NCBI RefSeq assembly: GCF_026619415.1
Contig: NZ_JAOVZR010000001.1
Coordinates: 248,001-312,000, forward strand
Direction of reading: 5' to 3'
DNA: 64,000 bases
From: Hoeflea algicola
GTDB lineage: Bacteria > Pseudomonadota > Alphaproteobacteria > Rhizobiales > Rhizobiaceae
This document shows, one piece after another, positions 1-8,495 of this stretch. The notes beneath the pieces are model-generated. The model was not told where the DNA came from, made no database searches, and was given only the letters and a program-made list of their open reading frames with translations. Numbering within the stretch: position 1 is the first letter of the stretch; each line of letters starts with the position of its first letter. The position numbers were made by a program, and so were the translations under genes.

Positions 1-27
1 GCATGGTTGTGATGTCGCTCCGGTGTC

Positions 28-1308
28 TTGCCAGAATCAGGTTTCGCGCAGACTGTACCGCCAGCAGAGATTTTCAGTTGCCTCATTTTCGCGGTAGCCA
101 GCAAATTGATCCAGAACCGCCTTTCTCTTTCTGAATTTCCGCCGGCCCGCCCCGGTATCCATGCCTTTGCGACGCTGGCCGCCTGCGAAGCTGCAGCCCG
201 TTCGACGCTGATATCGGTCTATCCGGTGTTGATGTACCGCGCGCTCGGCAATGCCGCGCGGGTCTCCGAAATCTACGTGCTTGTCGGTCTCACCAGCCTG
301 GCCTTTGCCATGGGGGTGCCGCTGCTGGCGCGCTTCCTGCCGCGGCGCTGGCTTTACACGCTGGGCATCGTGATGATGATCTGCGGCAGCATCATCGGCG
401 GCTTTCTGCCACTGCGGTTCGTGCCGTTTGCCGTCGCCGCCAACGCCGCCGGGCTGGTGATGTTGGCGATCTGTTTCAACGCTTATGTGATGGACTATGT
501 CGAGCGCGCCTCGATGGGTCGCAACGAGAGTCGGCGGCTGCTCTACAGCGGCATCCCCTGGAGCGTCGGTCCTTTCCTGGGCGTGTTCCTGATGGACCTG
601 CACCCGCAGATACCGTTTTTGATCTCGATCCTCGCCAGCCTGGTGATGCTGGCCTATTTCTGGCATCTGCGACTTGGCGACGGCAAGGCGATTACCAAGG
701 CACGCAGGCCGCCGACCAATCCGCTGCGCTATGTGCCGCGCTTTTTCCGTCAGCCGACACTGGTGGCTGGCTGGTTCTTTGCCTGCCTGCGCTCGACCGG
801 TTGGGCCGTCTATATTATTTATGTGCCGATTTTCGCGGTCAAATCAGGGCTGAGCGACCAGCTTGGCGGGCTGGCATTGTCGATCTCCAACGGTTTTTTG
901 TTTCTTACCCCGCTGATGCTCGGGTTCCTGCAGAAAACCAGTGTGCGCAACGCCATCATCACCGGGTTTGCGGGCAGCGGAATCCTGTTTGTGATTGCAG
1001 CCCTGGCCTCGCCAGTGCCCTATGCGGCGCTTGCCATATTGCTGTCGGCGACATTGTTTCTGGTGCTGCTTGATGTCAGCGGCGGGCTGCCGTTCCTGCT
1101 CACCGTCAAGCCCTCCGAACGCACCGAGATGGCGGCGGTCTATGCCACCTACCGAGATGTCTCCGCGGTCAGCTCGCCGGCGCTCGCCCGGCTGGTGCTC
1201 GTATTCGTGCCGGTTCAGGGGGTGTTTGCGGCCACCGGCCTGGTACTGATTGGTTGCGCCTTCATCGCCCGGCGCACCCACCGCCGGCTTGGCGGGCGCA
1301 GGGTCTGA
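28..1308 (+). CDS. MFS family transporter
   Basis: Polytopic membrane protein with about 12 hydrophobic segments and a basic C-terminal tail, the layout of a major facilitator superfamily permease. The substrate cannot be read from the sequence. The first hydrophobic segment starts near residue 45, so the TTG at 28 gives an unusually long non-hydrophobic leader. The true start may lie further in, for example the TTG at 106; neither has a convincing ribosome binding site. An in-frame stop at 10-12 shows the gene does not continue in from the left. It converges on the aldo/keto reductase gene. Family assignment is firm, the start is not. Confidence 0.75.
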   Translation: MPESGFAQTVPPAEIFSCLIFAVASKLIQNRLSLSEFPPARPGIHAFATLAACEAAARSTLISVYPVLMYRALGNAARVSEIYVLVGLTSLAFAMGVPLLARFLPRRWLYTLGIVMMICGSIIGGFLPLRFVPFAVAANAAGLVMLAICFNAYVMDYVERASMGRNESRRLLYSGIPWSVGPFLGVFLMDLHPQIPFLISILASLVMLAYFWHLRLGDGKAITKARRPPTNPLRYVPRFFRQPTLVAGWFFACLRSTGWAVYIIYVPIFAVKSGLSDQLGGLALSISNGFLFLTPLMLGFLQKTSVRNAIITGFAGSGILFVIAALASPVPYAALAILLSATLFLVLLDVSGGLPFLLTVKPSERTEMAAVYATYRDVSAVSSPALARLVLVFVPVQGVFAATGLVLIGCAFIARRTHRRLGGRRV

Positions 1309-1410
1309 AGCACCGCGCAAGCATCGGCCCACAAACCTATGAATTGACTCAGACATGGCACAAGGGATCCAGCATATTGTCAGCTGGAGGAGGGGCAGCA
1401 TCAACCTCGG

Positions 1411-1453
1411 GAAAGAAGCTGCCGCCGGCTCTTTTGCGTCAGGCCGGCGGCAG
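1411..1453 (-). terminator. Rho-independent terminator of the aldo/keto reductase gene
   Basis: An 11-bp perfect inverted repeat, 1419-1429 pairing with 1443-1453, with a 13-nt loop. Read on the minus strand the stem is followed by a T-rich stretch (CTTCTTTCCC). It lies just beyond the stop codon at 1462, in the convergent gap with the MFS gene. Confidence 0.6.
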
Positions 1454-1461
1454 TCCTGATG

Positions 1462-2505
1462 TCAAATCGGCAGCGGATGGGCACGGCGGGCAGTGGCGAT
1501 GTCCGCAAGCACCGCATCCGACAGTTTTACATCCTTGGCGTCGATTGCGACTTTCAACTGATCCATGTTGGTCGCACCGATAATGGCCGAGGTCATAAAT
1601 GGCCGCGTCAGGCAGAAGGCGATCGCCATCTGCGCCGGATCGAGACCGTGTTTTTGGGCGACATCGAGATAGGCCTGGATTGCCGCTTCCGATTCCGGGC
1701 GCCAACGTCCGCCGAGATTTTCGACCCTTTCCCGGCGCGAGCCTTCGGGCAGCGCACCGCCCTGGTATTTGCCGGTCAGAATGCCGGCGGCAAGTGGCGA
1801 AAACGCCAGCAGACCGACATCCTCGTGGTGGGCGACTTCAGCCAGATCCGTATCGAACAACCGGCAGATCAGATTGTACTCATTCTGGATCGAGGCCACC
1901 CGCGGCAGGCCGTGTTGTTCGGCCAGTTGCACGAACTGCATGGTTCCCCAGGCGCTTTCATTGGACAGGCCAATGGCACGAATCTTGCCGGCCTTGACCG
2001 CATCACCCAAGCCTTCCAGCGTCTCGCGAATGTCGGGCACGGTGCTGGACTTGTTCTGCGTACTGGCATCATAGGCCCAGTGCTTGCGGAAATGATAGGA
2101 GCCGCGATTGGGCCAGTGAAGCTGGTAGAGGTCGATGTGATCGACGCCGAGCCGTTTCAGGCTGCCATCAACGGCCTGTTGCACCGACGCACGGGTAAAG
2201 CCTTTTGCGTCGCGGATCCATTTGACGCCGTCGCCGACCATCTTGGTGGCCAGGATCACATCGTTGCGTTTGCCCGAGGCTCTAAACCAACTGCCAATAT
2301 ACTCCTCGGTGCGGCCTTGGGTTTCAGCGCTTGTCGGCGCGGTCGGGTACATTTCAGCCGTGTCGAAGAAATTCACGCCTTGCGTCAGCGCATAATCCAT
2401 CTGCGCGTGCGCTTCGACCTCGGTGTTCTGTTCGCCCCAGGTCATGGTACCGAGACAAATCTCGCTCACCATCATCTCCGTGCGCCCGAGCGGATTCATT
2501 TTCAT
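1462..2505 (-). CDS. Aldo/keto reductase, Tas-like
   Basis: About 347-aa NADPH-dependent oxidoreductase of the aldo/keto reductase superfamily, a cytoplasmic (beta/alpha)8 barrel. Seen: an N-terminal GTMTWGEQN segment, the DTAEMYP motif carrying the catalytic Asp and Tyr, an SKV/TKM-type Lys strand, YQLHWPNR, and the C-terminal GATNMDQL cofactor loop. The pattern and length match E. coli Tas and plant potassium-channel beta-like reductases. Physiological substrate unknown. The ATG at 2505 is preferred because AGAGGG sits about 9 nt upstream; the ATG at 2514 directly abuts that site. It appears to be a single-gene unit. Confidence 0.88.
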   Translation of the reverse strand: MKMNPLGRTEMMVSEICLGTMTWGEQNTEVEAHAQMDYALTQGVNFFDTAEMYPTAPTSAETQGRTEEYIGSWFRASGKRNDVILATKMVGDGVKWIRDAKGFTRASVQQAVDGSLKRLGVDHIDLYQLHWPNRGSYHFRKHWAYDASTQNKSSTVPDIRETLEGLGDAVKAGKIRAIGLSNESAWGTMQFVQLAEQHGLPRVASIQNEYNLICRLFDTDLAEVAHHEDVGLLAFSPLAAGILTGKYQGGALPEGSRRERVENLGGRWRPESEAAIQAYLDVAQKHGLDPAQMAIAFCLTRPFMTSAIIGATNMDQLKVAIDAKDVKLSDAVLADIATARRAHPLPI

Positions 2506-2601
2506 GCTGGTCATCCCTCTTGTCCTGAATTCGGCGCACAATACCGGCGGGCAGGCGCGGCGCAACCCGCGCACCGGTAAAACCATCGTTATGGATCAGG
2601 C

Positions 2602-3528
2602 TTAGTACAGCCAGGCGACATAGCCGGTATAGGCCGCCAGCATCGCCAACCCGGCGCCACGGCCGATCCGTCCGGCAATCAGGATCAGTGCGAACAGCGC
2701 CAGCGAGACGGCAAGCATCACCGGGATGTCAAAGTTGGCCATCGAGGCGTCGACCGGCACCGGCGCCACCATTGCTGTGACCCCGAGAATGCCCAGAATG
2801 TTGAAGATGTTGGAGCCTACCACATTGCCCAGCGCCACTTCGGCGTGGCCGCGAATGGCGGCGACCACCGATGTGGCAAGCTCTGGCAGGCTGGTGCCGA
2901 TGGCGACGATGGTCAGGCCGATCACTGCCTCGGAGATGCCAAACTGCCGGGCAATGGCAGTGGCCGAATCGATCAGCAGGCTGGCGCCGACGAACAGGCC
3001 GGCAAGCCCGCCGATGATGAAGACTGCCTCCTTCCACCCGGCAAGCCGGGTGTGCAGTTCCGTTTCGTCCTCGCAGTTGGTTGCGCCGTTGGAGCGCGTC
3101 ACCCAGACCAGATAACCCACCAGCAGCATCACCATGGCGCCGCCGAACGCGGGCGTGACGTTGCCCAGATAGCCAAGCCCGAGCATGATCAGGGCGGCGA
3201 CCAGCATCATAACCAGATCGCGCGTAAGATTGGGGATGCGAGCGGCGATCGGCGATACGATTGCCGCAGCACCGAGAATGAGCAGGATATTGGCGGTGTT
3301 GGAGCCGACCACATTGCCCACCGCAATCGCCGGCGCGCCTGCAAGGGCTGCCTTGAGCGATACCAGCAATTCGGGCATCGACGTGCCAAAGCCAACCACC
3401 GTCAACCCGATCAGCAATGGCGGCATGCCGAAGCGATTGGCGAGCGAGATCGCGCCGCGCACCAGAAATTCAGCCCCGGCGGTGAGAAGCGCCAGGCCGA
3501 GAGACAGTAAAACGATATGCATCAGCAT
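2602..3528 (-). CDS. Calcium/sodium antiporter family protein (CaCA, YrbG-like)
   Basis: About 308-aa inner-membrane protein with two homologous halves, each with about five membrane segments. The two alpha-repeats carry the family signature: VGFGTSMPEL followed by GNVVGSN in the first, VAIGTSLPEL followed by GNVVGSN in the second. The acidic Glu in each would bind the cation. Family members exchange Ca2+ or K+ for Na+ or H+; ion specificity is not visible. The ATG at 3528 has AGGAA about 9 nt upstream. A paralogue lies at 44721-45659. Confidence 0.88.
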   Translation of the reverse strand: MLMHIVLLSLGLALLTAGAEFLVRGAISLANRFGMPPLLIGLTVVGFGTSMPELLVSLKAALAGAPAIAVGNVVGSNTANILLILGAAAIVSPIAARIPNLTRDLVMMLVAALIMLGLGYLGNVTPAFGGAMVMLLVGYLVWVTRSNGATNCEDETELHTRLAGWKEAVFIIGGLAGLFVGASLLIDSATAIARQFGISEAVIGLTIVAIGTSLPELATSVVAAIRGHAEVALGNVVGSNIFNILGILGVTAMVAPVPVDASMANFDIPVMLAVSLALFALILIAGRIGRGAGLAMLAAYTGYVAWLY

Positions 3529-3765
3529 GGTTCTTGTTCCTGCGCGCCATCGCGGGAAGAGCGAGCGCGCCTGTGTTGGCCATCGGGAGGCCTGCGTCAC
3601 GAAGCCTGGGCGCAGGCAGCGGCCCCGGCCAAACTGGTCAACTGCTACGCGATTTTGCGCAACAGGAAACGCTGTCACCGGTTGGCATCGGGCAGGTCCA
3701 GCGACCACTGCGGATCAGGTCTTCGCACCGCTGAAGCCGAAGCAAAACAGCGCAAACGTGCCTGC

Positions 3766-4062
3766 TCAGTCAGCGTTTTCCGGGTCCAGCTCGGCGGCGA
3801 TGGCGAGTTTCACCGTCATCCATGTACCCCACAGCGCGGGCGGTATGATCAGTGCAATCAGAATAATATCGCCGGTCATACCAAAGCCGAAGACACCGCC
3901 GGCGGCCCACAAGGCGGCAACTGCGGCCAGCCAGATTTCCGAGGTGATCAGGATAATGGCGCCAATGGCGGTCAGAAAGGCAAGGAACCTGGTTTTGGGG
4001 TGTATGGCTCTGGAGCCAGCTGCGGGAAGGTGCGGGGAGGGGGAAGGTGCGGTTTGCGACAT
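3766..4062 (-). CDS. Small integral membrane protein of unknown function
   Basis: 98 aa with a Pro/Ser-rich N-terminal tail of about 22 residues, then three probable membrane segments (roughly residues 26-46, 48-62 and 64-86) and an acidic C-terminus. I do not recognise a family. The start is the only ATG that gives the complete first membrane segment. It stands alone on the minus strand between the antiporter gene and the DUF1761 gene, with gaps of about 235 and 175 bases, so no operon partner is implied. Confidence 0.55.
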   Translation of the reverse strand: MSQTAPSPSPHLPAAGSRAIHPKTRFLAFLTAIGAIILITSEIWLAAVAALWAAGGVFGFGMTGDIILIALIIPPALWGTWMTVKLAIAAELDPENAD

Positions 4063-4237
4063 CTTCGTGTTTTCCGGAGAGCGCTGCTGGGACCGAGCGC
4101 GACGGCTGAGATGTGATCGCGGTTCAGGGCGAATTCAAGATCCGCGCGCGCTCTCTGAGAAAATAAATTCTGACGCCGCACCGAGCCCGGCTGAACGCCG
4201 GTGCGAACCCCGGTCAGGCAACGGCCTCGACGCCACT

Positions 4238-4633
4238 TTACATGCCGCCAAGCAGGCCCTGGCAAAGCACCATGATCACCAGTGCGACGATCCAGTAACC
4301 GGCATCGACCGTGCGGGCGTAGCTCGATTTTTTGGTGAACAATCCACCCGAATAGGTCAGCACCGTAAACGCCAGCGTCGCCAAGATTGCCGTCCACAGC
4401 GCGTTCGAGACGGCGGTAACGCCGACAAACCAGCTCATCAGCAACAGACCGACAAGCTGGGCGGCCATGGCGGCAAACGGCATTTCGCTGGCGGTGCCCA
4501 TTTCAACGCCGACGCCCTTGGCCCATTTCGGTCCGAACAGCATCGGCGAGTACCATAACCAGCCGGCCAGAAACGAAACCACGGCGCCGATGATCACCGC
4601 CAGCCAGCTCACACCCATCGTAATTTCCGACAT
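4238..4633 (-). CDS. DUF1761 family membrane protein
   Basis: 131 aa with four hydrophobic segments. The N-terminal WYSPMLFGPKW motif is characteristic of DUF1761 proteins, whose function is unknown. ATG at 4633 with AGGGGAG about 8 nt upstream. It follows the YCII-domain gene by about 107 bases on the same strand and is probably the last member of the ArsR-SRPBCC-YCII set, a neighbourhood in which DUF1761 proteins often occur. Family call is good; role unknown. Confidence 0.75.
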   Translation of the reverse strand: MSEITMGVSWLAVIIGAVVSFLAGWLWYSPMLFGPKWAKGVGVEMGTASEMPFAAMAAQLVGLLLMSWFVGVTAVSNALWTAILATLAFTVLTYSGGLFTKKSSYARTVDAGYWIVALVIMVLCQGLLGGM

Positions 4634-4740
4634 CAGATATGCTCCCCTTGTTATGCGCCTGTCGGGCGTCGGCATGATGACGACGGAGTTCTGATGCCGC
4701 TCCGTCGCCTGATTGAACCCCGGTCTCGGACCGGAACTGG

Positions 4741-5049
4741 CTACATCTCGATGACTTGGGCGACTTCGATAGAGCCGCCGTCGAGGATCGGGCATCCCTT
4801 GGCCATTTCCGCGGCGGCTTCCATGCTGTCGGCCTTGACCACGGTGAAGCCCGATAGCGGATTGGCACCGCCATCATGGGTAATGCCAGTGCTGCTGACG
4901 GTCCAGGACTGGCCGACCGGGTTGCCCGGATTGACCACGGCATCACCCATGCCGGCAAACCAGGCTCCCCATTCCTCCATTGCCTTGGCACCGGCTTCCG
5001 GCGTTTCGGGCTTCTTGCCGCCATGATAGGCGAAAACAAATTCAGGCAT
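4741..5049 (-). CDS. YCII/DGPF-domain protein
   Basis: 102 aa, cytoplasmic. It starts with the MPEFVFAYHGG strand, continues through EEWGAWFAGMG and ends with the GCPILDGGSIEV segment, the ferredoxin-like alpha/beta fold of YCII-related (DGPF) proteins. Some members are small enzymes acting on halogenated aromatics, but most are uncharacterised. GAGGAG lies about 8 nt before the ATG. It lies between an SRPBCC gene and a DUF1761 gene under an ArsR repressor, so it is likely co-expressed with them. Confidence 0.8.
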   Translation of the reverse strand: MPEFVFAYHGGKKPETPEAGAKAMEEWGAWFAGMGDAVVNPGNPVGQSWTVSSTGITHDGGANPLSGFTVVKADSMEAAAEMAKGCPILDGGSIEVAQVIEM

Positions 5050-5111
5050 CGTGTCTACTCCTCTGTTGTGATCTGGTTCCGGTATGAATTGCCGGTTCGG
5101 CGATCGCCGCC

Positions 5112-5546
5112 TCAGGCGCCGGCCAATTGTTCGAGCTTGCGCAATGTCGATGTCCAGCCGCGGTTGTGGTTGGCAGCGCTTTCCTCATCGACAAGTCCGC
5201 TGTGGATTAGCCGGAAGATGCTGCCGCCCTTGGCGTCCGGCTCGATTTCGAAACGCACCCGGCTTTCATGGCCGCGGACGTCCTTGTCGTCGTGCCAGCC
5301 CCAGGTAAACTCCACCGCGCGCGGCGGATCGACCTCGATCACTTCACCGCTCATCTTGTGCAGGCCGCCCTCCGCATTGACCAGCGTCGACGACCAGGCG
5401 CCGGGGCGGGTGAAATCGAGGGCGTGGGCGCGCAGCCCCATCCCCTCCGGTCCCCACCAACTCAGCAGGTGTTCGGTCCGGGTGACAAAGGCAAACACCT
5501 TCTCGGGCGGTTGCGGAAAATTGCGTTCAAGTGTGAGGTCGCTCAT
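5112..5546 (-). CDS. SRPBCC (AHSA1-like) domain protein
   Basis: 144 aa with the START/Bet v1-like fold of the Aha1 C-terminal-like group: N-terminal RNFPQPPEKVFAFVT, then LLSWWGPEGM and the C-terminal helix HNRGWTSTLRKLEQL. These proteins bind hydrophobic ligands; the ligand here is unknown. Its ATG overlaps the ArsR stop codon by four bases (ATGA), so translation is coupled. ArsR plus AHSA1-like protein is a very common bacterial pair. Confidence 0.85.
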   Translation of the reverse strand: MSDLTLERNFPQPPEKVFAFVTRTEHLLSWWGPEGMGLRAHALDFTRPGAWSSTLVNAEGGLHKMSGEVIEVDPPRAVEFTWGWHDDKDVRGHESRVRFEIEPDAKGGSIFRLIHSGLVDEESAANHNRGWTSTLRKLEQLAGA

Positions 5547-5869
5547 TTTCGGTCGCTTTCCTGTTGCAGGGCAAATTCCAGCCGGTCGAGGCTGGTTTGC
5601 CAGAATTCGCGGTGGCTCATCGTCCAGGCACCGATGCTCTGCACCGCTTCGGGACGGACCGAGTAGATCCGACGCTGCTGGTCAATTCGTTGCTCGACAA
5701 TGCCGGCCTGGCGCAGCACTTTGAGATGGCGTGAAATCGCCGGCGCCGAAACCGGGCCGGTGTCGAGCAACTTGCCGGCGGGCTGCTCACCCTCCCTGAG
5801 CAGGCGCTCGACAATGGCAAACCGTGTCGGATCGCCCAGGGCGGCAAAGATCGTGGACAGATCACTCAT
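5543..5869 (-). CDS. ArsR-family transcriptional repressor
   Basis: 108-aa winged-helix protein. Seen: ALGDPTRFAIVERLL helix 1, the recognition region APAISRHLKVLRQAGIV, and a wing reading QQRRIYSVRPEA. No metal-binding Cys pair is present, which fits the group of ArsR proteins that regulate adjacent SRPBCC/YCII genes rather than metal sensors. First gene of the minus-strand module 5869-4238, overlapping the SRPBCC gene by 4 bp. A palindrome at 5889-5898 just upstream is a candidate autoregulatory operator. Confidence 0.87.
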   Translation of the reverse strand: MSDLSTIFAALGDPTRFAIVERLLREGEQPAGKLLDTGPVSAPAISRHLKVLRQAGIVEQRIDQQRRIYSVRPEAVQSIGAWTMSHREFWQTSLDRLEFALQQESDRK

Positions 5870-5888
5870 GCATGTTCTTTCAAAAGTA

Positions 5889-5898
5889 GTTAATTAAC
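5889..5898. promoter_or_regulatory. Candidate ArsR operator (GTTAATTAAC palindrome)
   Basis: A perfect 10-bp AT-rich palindrome about 20 bases upstream of the arsR start, in the divergent gap between arsR and fabD. AT-rich inverted repeats at this distance are usual for ArsR-type repressors; binding is inferred. Confidence 0.4.
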
Positions 5899-6087
5899 GT
5901 AAATGTAAAATAATGGTTTTGTCAACCAACGAACCTGCATCGCGGAGGTGGAAACCGGCGTCCTGGTTCGCCAATTCATCGGTTCCGGCACGAGACATCT
6001 GACTGCCGTGCTTGACTCCGGCGGTTGGAATGTGAATTGAAGCGCCAACGGCAATCCCCAACCAAACATCAGGAACGGATCCGCGAT

Positions 6088-7041
6088 ATGGCCACAGCAT
6101 TCACTTTTCCGGGGCAGGGCAGTCAGGCAGTCGGCATGGGCAAGGATCTCGCCGAAGCCTATCCTGAGGCCCGCGCAGTGTTTGACGAAGTCGACGCGGC
6201 ACTCGGTGAAAAGCTGTCGACGACGATTTTCGAAGGCCCCGAGGAAACCCTGACGCTGACCGCCAACGCCCAGCCGGCGCTGATGGCGGTGTCGATGGCA
6301 CTGATCCGAGTACTCGAAGCGCGCGGCCTGAAACTTGGGGACGCCGCCAGCTATGTTGCCGGCCATTCGCTCGGTGAATATTCGGCGCTGTGTGCAGCCG
6401 GCATGTTCTCGATCGGCGATACGGCGCGACTGTTGCGCATCCGCGGCAACGCCATGCAGGCGGCGGTGCCGGCTGGCGAGGGCGCGATGGCGGCGATCAT
6501 CGGCCTCGAACAGGAAGACGTCGAAGCTGCCTGCGCCGAGGGCGCAGTTCACGGCGCAGTGCAGATCGCCAATGACAATGGCGGCGGCCAGTTGGTAATT
6601 TCCGGGATCAAGCCGGCAGTTGAAGCCGCAGCTGCAGCGGCTACCGCCATGGGCGCCAAGCGGGCGCTGATGCTGTCGGTCTCCGCCCCGTTCCATTCGA
6701 GCTTGATGCAGCCTGCTGCCGACGCCATGCGCGAAGCGCTGGCAGGCGTTGCAAAATCGGCACCGGTGGTGCCGGTGATTTCCAATGTCCGCGCGGCACC
6801 GGTGTCCGATCCCGACGAGATCGCCGGGTTGCTGGTCGAACAGGTCACAGGCCGCGTCCGCTGGCGCGAGACGGTGCTCTGGTTTGCAAACAATGGTGTT
6901 ACCACCCTCGCCGAAATCGGCGCTGGCAAGGTGCTCACCGGGCTCGCCCGCCGCATCGACCGTTCGGTGACTGGTCTCAATGTCGCCGGACCTGCCGATA
7001 TAGATCCATTTCTGGCCGCAATCAACGGGCAGACAGCCTAG
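6088..7041 (+). CDS. fabD: Malonyl-CoA:ACP transacylase FabD
   Basis: 317-aa cytosolic enzyme that moves the malonyl group from CoA to acyl carrier protein, feeding fatty acid elongation. Seen: TFPGQGSQ at the N-terminus, the nucleophile motif GHSLGEYSAL (Ser about residue 93), and the PFHSSLM catalytic His segment near 200. The ATG at 6088 begins the FPGQGSQ strand as in the family, with AGGAA upstream. First gene of the run fabD-fabG-acpP-fabF. Confidence 0.96.
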   Translation: MATAFTFPGQGSQAVGMGKDLAEAYPEARAVFDEVDAALGEKLSTTIFEGPEETLTLTANAQPALMAVSMALIRVLEARGLKLGDAASYVAGHSLGEYSALCAAGMFSIGDTARLLRIRGNAMQAAVPAGEGAMAAIIGLEQEDVEAACAEGAVHGAVQIANDNGGGQLVISGIKPAVEAAAAAATAMGAKRALMLSVSAPFHSSLMQPAADAMREALAGVAKSAPVVPVISNVRAAPVSDPDEIAGLLVEQVTGRVRWRETVLWFANNGVTTLAEIGAGKVLTGLARRIDRSVTGLNVAGPADIDPFLAAINGQTA

Positions 7042-7140
7042 GGGTAGACCCTCTAGGGTAGGCTATCCGGGGGCGAACGTCATTGTTCACGATCCCGGCT
7101 TGAGCCAGCCAAAGAGCAGAATTAGCGAAAGGGACCAACC

Positions 7141-7878
7141 ATGTTCGATCTGACCGGCCGCAAGGCCCTGGTGACCGGCGCATCCGGTGGCATTGGCGAG
7201 GCAATCGCCCGCCAGCTCCACAGCCGCGGCGCAACTGTCGGCCTGCACGGCACCCGCGTCGAGCGGCTCGAGGCGCTCGCCGCCGATCTTGGCGAACGGG
7301 TGAAACTGTTCCCGGCTGATCTGTCTGACCGCGATCAGGTGTCTGAGCTCGGCAAGACCGCCGGGCGCGAGCTCGAAGGTGTCGACATTCTGGTCAACAA
7401 CGCCGGCATCACCAAGGACGGCCTGTTTGTGCGCATGAGTGACGATGCCTGGGATCAGGTGCTTGAGGTCAATCTGACAGCGGTTTTCCGTCTGACCCGT
7501 GAACTGGCCCATCCGATGATGAAGCGCCGCCATGGTCGCATCATCAATATCACCTCCGTGGTCGGCGTTTCCGGCAACCCCGGCCAGGCCAATTACTGCG
7601 CCTCCAAGGCTGGCATGATCGGCTTTTCCAAGAGCCTCGCCCAGGAAATCGCCCCCCGCAACATCACCGTCAATTGCGTTGCGCCGGGCTTTATCGAAAG
7701 CGCGATGACCGAAAAGCTCAACGACAAGCAGAAAGAAGCGATCATGGGCGCGATTCCCATGCGCCGCATGGGATCGGGCGCCGAAATTGCTTCAGCAGTC
7801 ACTTACCTGGCCTCCAACGAGGCGTCTTACGTCACCGGCCAGACCATCCACGTCAATGGCGGCATGCTGATGGTCTGA
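7141..7878 (+). CDS. fabG: 3-oxoacyl-ACP reductase FabG
   Basis: 245-aa short-chain dehydrogenase that reduces 3-oxoacyl-ACP with NADPH. Seen: the TGASGGIGEAI dinucleotide-binding loop, NNAGITKDGLF, a catalytic Ser in INITSVVG, the YCASK Tyr/Lys pair, and the C-terminal TGQTIHVNGGMLMV typical of FabG. AAAGGGA precedes the ATG by about 7 nt. It follows fabD by 99 bases and precedes acpP. Confidence 0.96.
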   Translation: MFDLTGRKALVTGASGGIGEAIARQLHSRGATVGLHGTRVERLEALAADLGERVKLFPADLSDRDQVSELGKTAGRELEGVDILVNNAGITKDGLFVRMSDDAWDQVLEVNLTAVFRLTRELAHPMMKRRHGRIINITSVVGVSGNPGQANYCASKAGMIGFSKSLAQEIAPRNITVNCVAPGFIESAMTEKLNDKQKEAIMGAIPMRRMGSGAEIASAVTYLASNEASYVTGQTIHVNGGMLMV

Positions 7879-7916
7879 GCGGGGGCATGGCTGTCGCGGT
7901 TTTGCACAGGTTATGG

Positions 7917-7950
7917 CCGCAGCGCGTGGAATCACCGCTGCGGAACATTT
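7917..7950 (+). terminator. Weak hairpin after fabG
   Basis: An 8-bp inverted repeat (7917-7924 with 7936-7943) with an 11-nt loop, followed by ACATTTTCC. The T run is short, so this may be an attenuator or a chance structure rather than a true terminator. Confidence 0.3.
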
Positions 7951-8051
7951 TCCGGCTTTGCCCGTTTGCCAAACCATGGTACTTCGCCCCGCTGAGAGCA
8001 CAGTTTGCGCCCGCTTCGTGGTCGAAAAAGTCGAAATCCACAGCTTCGGCT

Positions 8052-8080
8052 TTGACGGAACCGAGCCGAGCGCATAAAAA
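8052..8080 (+). promoter_or_regulatory. Candidate sigma-70 promoter of acpP
   Basis: TTGACG at 8052-8057, a 17-nt spacer and TAAAAA at 8075-8080, giving a leader of about 75 bases before acpP. This would give acpP its own promoter, as expected for a gene that must be expressed far above fabG. Inferred from hexamer match only. Confidence 0.45.
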
Positions 8081-8159
8081 CGTGCAACCAACTTGATTAC
8101 CCATGCTTGTGCAGGTAACGAAGCACAAGTCCAACGTAGAACAGGTCGAGGAAACCGAC

Positions 8160-8396
8160 ATGAGCGACATCGCAGACCGCGTAAAGAAAATTGTCATCGA
8201 ACATCTGGGCGTTGACGCTGAAAAGGTGAACGAAGGCGCAAGCTTCATTGACGATCTCGGTGCGGATTCGCTCGACACGGTCGAGCTGGTGATGGCGTTC
8301 GAAGAAGAATTCGGCGTGGAAATCCCTGATGACGCAGCCGACACCATTCTGACCGTCGGAGACGCGGTCAAGTTCATTTCCAAGGCTCAGGCCTGA
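8160..8396 (+). CDS. acpP: Acyl carrier protein AcpP
   Basis: 78-aa acidic carrier that holds fatty acyl intermediates on a 4'-phosphopantetheine arm attached to the Ser in the [12 protein letters not shown] motif (about residue 38). Length and charge are standard for type II fatty acid synthesis ACP. The ATG at 8160 has GAGGAAA upstream. It sits between fabG and fabF, flanked by a candidate promoter and by two hairpins that would end most acpP transcripts. Confidence 0.97.
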   Translation: MSDIADRVKKIVIEHLGVDAEKVNEGASFIDDLGADSLDTVELVMAFEEEFGVEIPDDAADTILTVGDAVKFISKAQA

Positions 8397-8409
8397 ATGG
8401 AATGAACGG

Positions 8410-8434
8410 ACGGGCGGTTAAACGGCCCGTTTTC
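8410..8434 (+). terminator. First hairpin downstream of acpP
   Basis: ACGGGC at 8410-8415 pairs with GCCCGT at 8425-8430 and is followed by TTTT. It is short, but lies 14 bases after the acpP stop and precedes a stronger hairpin. Confidence 0.45.
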
Positions 8435-8438
8435 AAGG

Positions 8439-8472
8439 CCGGCGCAGTTCCTGCGCCGGTTTGTTGCTTTTC
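8439..8472 (+). terminator. Second, stronger terminator between acpP and fabF
   Basis: Perfect 8-bp stem CCGGCGCA/TGCGCCGG (8439-8446 with 8452-8459), 5-nt loop, then a T-rich tail TTTGTTGCTTTT. It would attenuate read-through into fabF, whose start is about 24 bases further on. Confidence 0.6.
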
Positions 8473-8495
8473 TGACATGACGGGGAATTGAGACG

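Noticed and set aside
1459..2580. A 373-codon plus-strand frame opposite the aldo/keto reductase gene
   Set aside because: Antisense shadow of a well-conserved enzyme; no ribosome binding site or recognisable motif.
4180..4225. A GCCGGTGCGAACCCCGG stretch resembling a tRNA T-arm
   Set aside because: No acceptor stem, anticodon arm or D-arm can be folded around it.
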